Assembly (NCBI GenBank): GCA_001804815.1
Contig: MHBI01000016.1
Coordinates: forward strand, 1-46,694
DNA length: 46,694 nt
Direction: 5' to 3'
DNA from: Lentisphaerae bacterium GWF2_50_93
GTDB lineage: Bacteria; Verrucomicrobiota; Lentisphaeria; Victivallales; GWF2-50-93
The notes below the pieces were generated by a model. That model worked only from the letters and a program-made list of their open reading frames with translations, ran no database searches and was not told the DNA's origin. The position numbers and the translations under genes were made by a program. Below are positions 44,101-46,694 of this stretch, piece after piece (positions within the stretch are counted from its first letter, which is position 1; each line of letters opens with the position of its first letter).

Positions 44101-46231
44101 TGACTGCAGCAGCTCCTTTTTCTACGTCCGAGTAGACACCGATACACGAATCCAACAGGGAGAAAATACTTTTTTCATCAATCCTGCCTTCGGATTTGAG
44201 ATCCGACAGGCTGAAGTTTTCGGAAAAAGGCCAGATCCTGCTGTTCCGCTTGACATATAGGCTGTAATCTTTGCTGTCATGCACATTGCTGGCAATCTTG
44301 ACGATATATTCCGCACCAAGGATGCTGTCTCCATCCTTGGCGTTACGGCCCAGTTCGCCTTCGCCCCGTATACTGCTCAGATGCTCCCGTTCCAGGATTG
44401 CAAACCCCTTGTCGGAAAGATATTTTTTTATCTTCTCGGCAAGCGGTTCGTATGCAGGCGATTCCGACCAGACACCCACTGCCGGCGTTTTCTGCGGCGG
44501 CATTGGAACGCGGCACAGGTTGAAATTGCCATGCGAGAACAAGTTCCTGCATATGTCTTCACTGATGCTTGCCTGTCCTTTCCCGAGGACATATATCGAT
44601 TTCTTCAGATAGCCTGACAGCTTTAGAAGATACTTGTATGTTTCACCCGGCACGAGATCGGCGGAATCATGCGAGGACGCGGACGCAGGGCCCTTGAATA
44701 TTTCAACGCCGGAACTATTTGAAAACTTGAATCTCTCATTGATCCTGTACAATCTCCATTCAGGTTCCTCCTCCCAATCCTTCGGGTCATACTTGAACCC
44801 GGGAAGGGAAATACGGACTGCGCCCGAGTCGAGGATTGTCGCCTGCAGCCTGAAATCAGGTTCGGCGCCGGACGCACATGTCAAAATCACAGGTGGAGCA
44901 TCCTTGTCTTCTGAATAGTTCTCTATCCTGAATGTCTCAAGGCCGGCTGACAATGCAACCGGAATTTTATCCAGCGTCCATGTTGCATATATCCATTCTC
45001 CGGGATGCACCGCGTGCTCATAATAGTGCAATTGCGCGAACCCGGAAAACTCGTAGGGATCCATCGTATTGGATGAAACAATTTTCCACTGCTGCAGACT
45101 TTTTTCGGATATCTCAGCCAGTCCATCCTTGTGCTTTTTTACAAGGAAAGTCTTCAAGCCGTCAGGAGGGGCCCATTCACCGGAAATGAACCTTTTTATG
45201 ACCATGCCCTTCGAATTCGAGGGGAAGCGCATATGAAAATTATATCTGCGGGCGCCGCCGGAGCGCTGGGTGCCGCCTTTCGACACCTCCCCGACTGCTC
45301 CATCCCCCCCGGATCCGGAAAACGCCTGCGGCATCATCGGCTGGACGGGAGCAATATCAGTTTTTCCTGCGGGGATTTTCATGCCGGCAAAATCGGCGAT
45401 CCTTGACAGGGGATATGAAAGGGGGAGTTGATAGCGCAGGGGGAAGGATTTCAAGCCGTCAACAGGATTCCAGGCGCTTTGCCGCAAGTCAGGCTTGAAG
45501 ACGAAGGCCGGAGGGGAGAAGTCTGATTTGCCCGCGATAAGAGGGAGCCGCCAGATTCCCGAGGACGACTTTATGATTCGGTTCAGCTGATTATATTGCA
45601 CTTTGTCGCGGTAGACGATCTGTGAGCCGGCATAGTCATCTCCCGCGGACCGGATCTTTATTTCGACAGTTGCCGGTTCTGTTTCCTTGAGCAGACGGAA
45701 AAGGAGTACCGGCGGTGTCCTGACTTTTACCGGGCCAATCTCTTCGACGCGTTTTCCATCCGGGTCGAGAAATGCGACCATGTAGTCATAGTCCTTGCCG
45801 TAGGCCTGGGTGTCGTCCTTCATGCTGCCATAGCAAAAAAGGGAGTCCTCCTCCCTGTTGCTGTTATTATGGTTTTTAACAGGCTCGGACTTGTTTATTG
45901 AAATGAAGTTCTTCTTTCCAGATTCCGCCCTTAGAAGTTCAGCTGTCCGGATATTGGACGGCATATTGCCGATCCGGTAATAGGAGACTCCTGTAATCAC
46001 CTTGCACCGGAATGGAAAATCCTTGTCTCCGTCACCATCCTCGGCATTTGTGAGCTTGCCAGGATAATATTCTGTTGCAAGCATCCATGGCTGCCCTGGC
46101 ATGACATCCCCTGGTTCCGCCGCTTCCGACAGAACGCAGCCCGCCAGAGAGAATAGAGCTGACAGGGCCCAGTATTTCACGGAAAAGGCCAGCTTATCGG
46201 CACAGCATATTGAAAGATTGATCATTTGCAT
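41141..46231 (-). CDS. Giant lipoprotein: CsgG-like domains, TPR array, PQQ-like propeller
   Basis: A 1696-aa protein with signal peptide and a classical lipobox, SLAGC (Cys32), so outer-membrane or periplasm anchored. Residues about 60-560 are beta-rich and unrecognised. A first CsgG/FlgO-like half lies around 575-665 (VWSESPAYEPLAEKIKKYL, LGAEYIVKI) and a second around 720-850 (ARVAIMPFLDMP, VELLDRSRIAQIIEEQS, ARYFLAASFG). TPR-like helices follow at about 890-1250 (ALLLAPESPLVLERLAG, ALYSKAIALQYSGNSQQASE). The C-terminal part, about 1370-1560, holds PQQ-type propeller strands (LYLAFKDGTLLCLDSADG, REIW). CsgG is the curli pore, but related folds occur in many lipoproteins. Facing the giant toxin-like gene across a MITE. 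AAGGA precedes the ATG. Confidence 0.78.
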   Translation of the reverse strand: MQMINLSICCADKLAFSVKYWALSALFSLAGCVLSEAAEPGDVMPGQPWMLATEYYPGKLTNAEDGDGDKDFPFRCKVITGVSYYRIGNMPSNIRTAELLRAESGKKNFISINKSEPVKNHNNSNREEDSLFCYGSMKDDTQAYGKDYDYMVAFLDPDGKRVEEIGPVKVRTPPVLLFRLLKETEPATVEIKIRSAGDDYAGSQIVYRDKVQYNQLNRIIKSSSGIWRLPLIAGKSDFSPPAFVFKPDLRQSAWNPVDGLKSFPLRYQLPLSYPLSRIADFAGMKIPAGKTDIAPVQPMMPQAFSGSGGDGAVGEVSKGGTQRSGGARRYNFHMRFPSNSKGMVIKRFISGEWAPPDGLKTFLVKKHKDGLAEISEKSLQQWKIVSSNTMDPYEFSGFAQLHYYEHAVHPGEWIYATWTLDKIPVALSAGLETFRIENYSEDKDAPPVILTCASGAEPDFRLQATILDSGAVRISLPGFKYDPKDWEEEPEWRLYRINERFKFSNSSGVEIFKGPASASSHDSADLVPGETYKYLLKLSGYLKKSIYVLGKGQASISEDICRNLFSHGNFNLCRVPMPPQKTPAVGVWSESPAYEPLAEKIKKYLSDKGFAILEREHLSSIRGEGELGRNAKDGDSILGAEYIVKIASNVHDSKDYSLYVKRNSRIWPFSENFSLSDLKSEGRIDEKSIFSLLDSCIGVYSDVEKGAAAVNAGDGKQAVPKSTGTARVAIMPFLDMPFADPGNSGEKSEGGGFNARAAEDLAFLSLSDTEGVELLDRSRIAQIIEEQSRALSQSSRNEIMMKAGNLLSARYFLAASFGADNRSFQLNMRMISVESSEIVDTVELKGPLSKAPDLVVSSTRKMLRKKIDGIDIDRIPEKAVKLKEALDIISTVHYQNDKVEDIQKALESYKNALLLAPESPLVLERLAGCSLQLAKKTTSDSTPYCEDAIRYAREGLKVSTGWNKARLAVLMCKAAFQLSRQDVIREALSILGKCTGDPEYSYDASRILFDAGYVAYMSDNFESAINSWYGFVRLDEGTGEYGYSPMNNSMMQAEGVSAIYNAIFGKLDGLAPARREEILLAFAKRMAPDYPYTSLHVISQLRRKSPSPGLPLLEGEIRLCLMLDPVKAIGIFDEVMSKGGLDDSQLARALYSKAIALQYSGNSQQASEFYRKACETCPAAPWAAEARTRIEALRNASGKLPPELIAGLHDSVGETDRNKIDGLLAQLQNYTYSEGALEETFTPAMRSKMSPEKIIKMVSRYFWNKGEVPAISSRSSFSMPPLVLTMRNSGRYERYSPVIEEFLPLYLRTLQDRRRMMSMSPMFRASQPDVPENNRLQYVTMPGSKSISGWRCPFPNDSRFPAMRGISAFSAALNQDQIAVAACDGYLYNLKYGIQSPLWKKKTGNDESSSSNNFFPGSSRNRLLSADNKLYLAFKDGTLLCLDSADGREIWLVKSPGLTTRKTVFEIDGSRIRCQLSDPDETLLMHFKRSFGQTRITAECIYDISTGSLIGTERKVEDPSVKAVKPVYPESISGLLNRIPALSCCDSVVGFNAEYIAWQTRDTVWICRIKDLSATPYDDGIHLSKENVAEIAAVLRRESPAKSSADRELRDIMDKLRPAESTRSRFGMMPQENINLNIKNLFMLLDEESGKALIGEIVRNRNGVQNYDHLIGYLGYMADEYIKKPANAPSSGSNRF

Positions 46232-46405
46232 GGTTCCTTGGAAATGAAGAACTCAGCCGGAAGGCATACGGTCTCGGAAAATCCGCGGAACACGAGTGAA
46301 GGAGAGGATGACTGGTACACTTTACCCCCTGTTTTTGAATTTGAATAAACATAGCAACGCATGATGAAAAAACAAGGAGGGTCGGCCTGGCACAAGCGGT
46401 GTCAC

Positions 46406-46541
46406 ACCCGAATGACGCTAAGTTAAGCACTTCTGCCATAATAAATACACAAGCTGAAGCTTGGACTCCAACCTCAGCACACCGATAAATGTTGGAGTTC
46501 AAACTTTAGTTTGTCTTCTCTTATCTTAGCGCCATTCGGGT
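46406..46541 (+). mobile_element. MITE family B, intact copy (136 bp)
   Basis: Ends ACCCGAATGACGCTAAG and CTTAGCGCCATTCGGGT; the 22-base terminal inverted repeats match at 20 positions. Inner arms ACTCCAAC/GTTGGAGT and the palindrome AAACTTTAGTTT add further stems. The copy at 32507-32641 is in the opposite orientation. 46232-46405 and 46587-46694 hold no gene. Confidence 0.75.
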
Positions 46542-46586
46542 CACACCCTACACTATTAGCGCCATTCGGGTCACACCCTACACTAT
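46527..46586. repeat. 30-bp tandem duplication at the end of MITE B
   Basis: Two perfect copies starting TAGCGCCATTCGGGTCACAC (46527-46556 and 46557-46586). The first includes the right end of the element, so the duplication may mark its last transposition or slippage. Confidence 0.9.
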
Positions 46587-46694
46587 CAACTAGCTGATGA
46601 GTTATTAGCAATTGTTTTTTTGAGCTTAGCCTGACTTGAACACTTTGCTGTTTGTTACGGCACCAGTCGCTCTAGGAAATTGTAGAATAAGATT

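Overview
The window looks like a chromosome piece from a PVC-superphylum bacterium, most likely Lentisphaerota (Victivallales-like). This is inference. It rests on a [23 protein letters not shown] prepilin leader on a DUF1559-like protein, many secreted carbohydrate-active proteins and SGNH esterases, long intergenic regions full of small palindromic repeats, and giant multidomain secreted proteins. There is no rRNA, tRNA, CRISPR array or complete transposase gene.

Layout. 1-6.5 kb: a GH130 glycoside phosphorylase, a rhamnogalacturonan-acetylesterase-like SGNH hydrolase, a secreted unknown protein, an MFS transporter and a ferritin/Dps-like protein. 6.7-12 kb: a small membrane protein behind a sigma-54-like promoter, repeats, a PHP-domain protein with an ABC_sub_bind lipoprotein (one operon), and an SGNH-like secreted protein. 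12.3-17.6 kb: a CE7-like esterase and a large GH9 glycanase. Together with GH130, MFS and the esterases this is a loose plant-polysaccharide locus. The GH9 and GH130 genes share the same 12-bp palindrome core of a LacI-type operator, so they probably answer to one regulator encoded elsewhere. 18-21 kb: a 50-aa lmo0937-family membrane protein, a GspF/PilC inner-membrane protein and a pseudopilin-like protein with three FTLxEL motifs. 21.3-25.1 kb: same-strand small genes (AlkD-like repair enzyme, BrnT/BrnA toxin-antitoxin, GyrI-like protein, lipoprotein) separated by copies of one repeat, including a 29-codon duplicate of the 5' end of the alkD-like gene. 25.8-33.9 kb: a homocysteine-methyltransferase/MTHFR fusion lacking all three zinc cysteines, a GH5-like secreted glycosidase, a SHOCT-PH protein, a SnoaL-Cache lipoprotein and a glycerol dehydrogenase. 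34.1-46.2 kb: a 2064-aa secreted serine-hydrolase/FN3/PPC protein with a toxin-like C-terminus, translationally coupled to a 167-aa cytosolic protein, facing a 1696-aa CsgG/TPR/PQQ-propeller lipoprotein.

The best candidates for something undescribed are the giant secreted protein with its ATGA-coupled small partner (a possible polymorphic toxin-immunity pair whose leading domain is a beta-lactamase-fold hydrolase), the zinc-ligand-less methyltransferase-MTHFR, and the families of short palindromic elements, including one inserted inside another.
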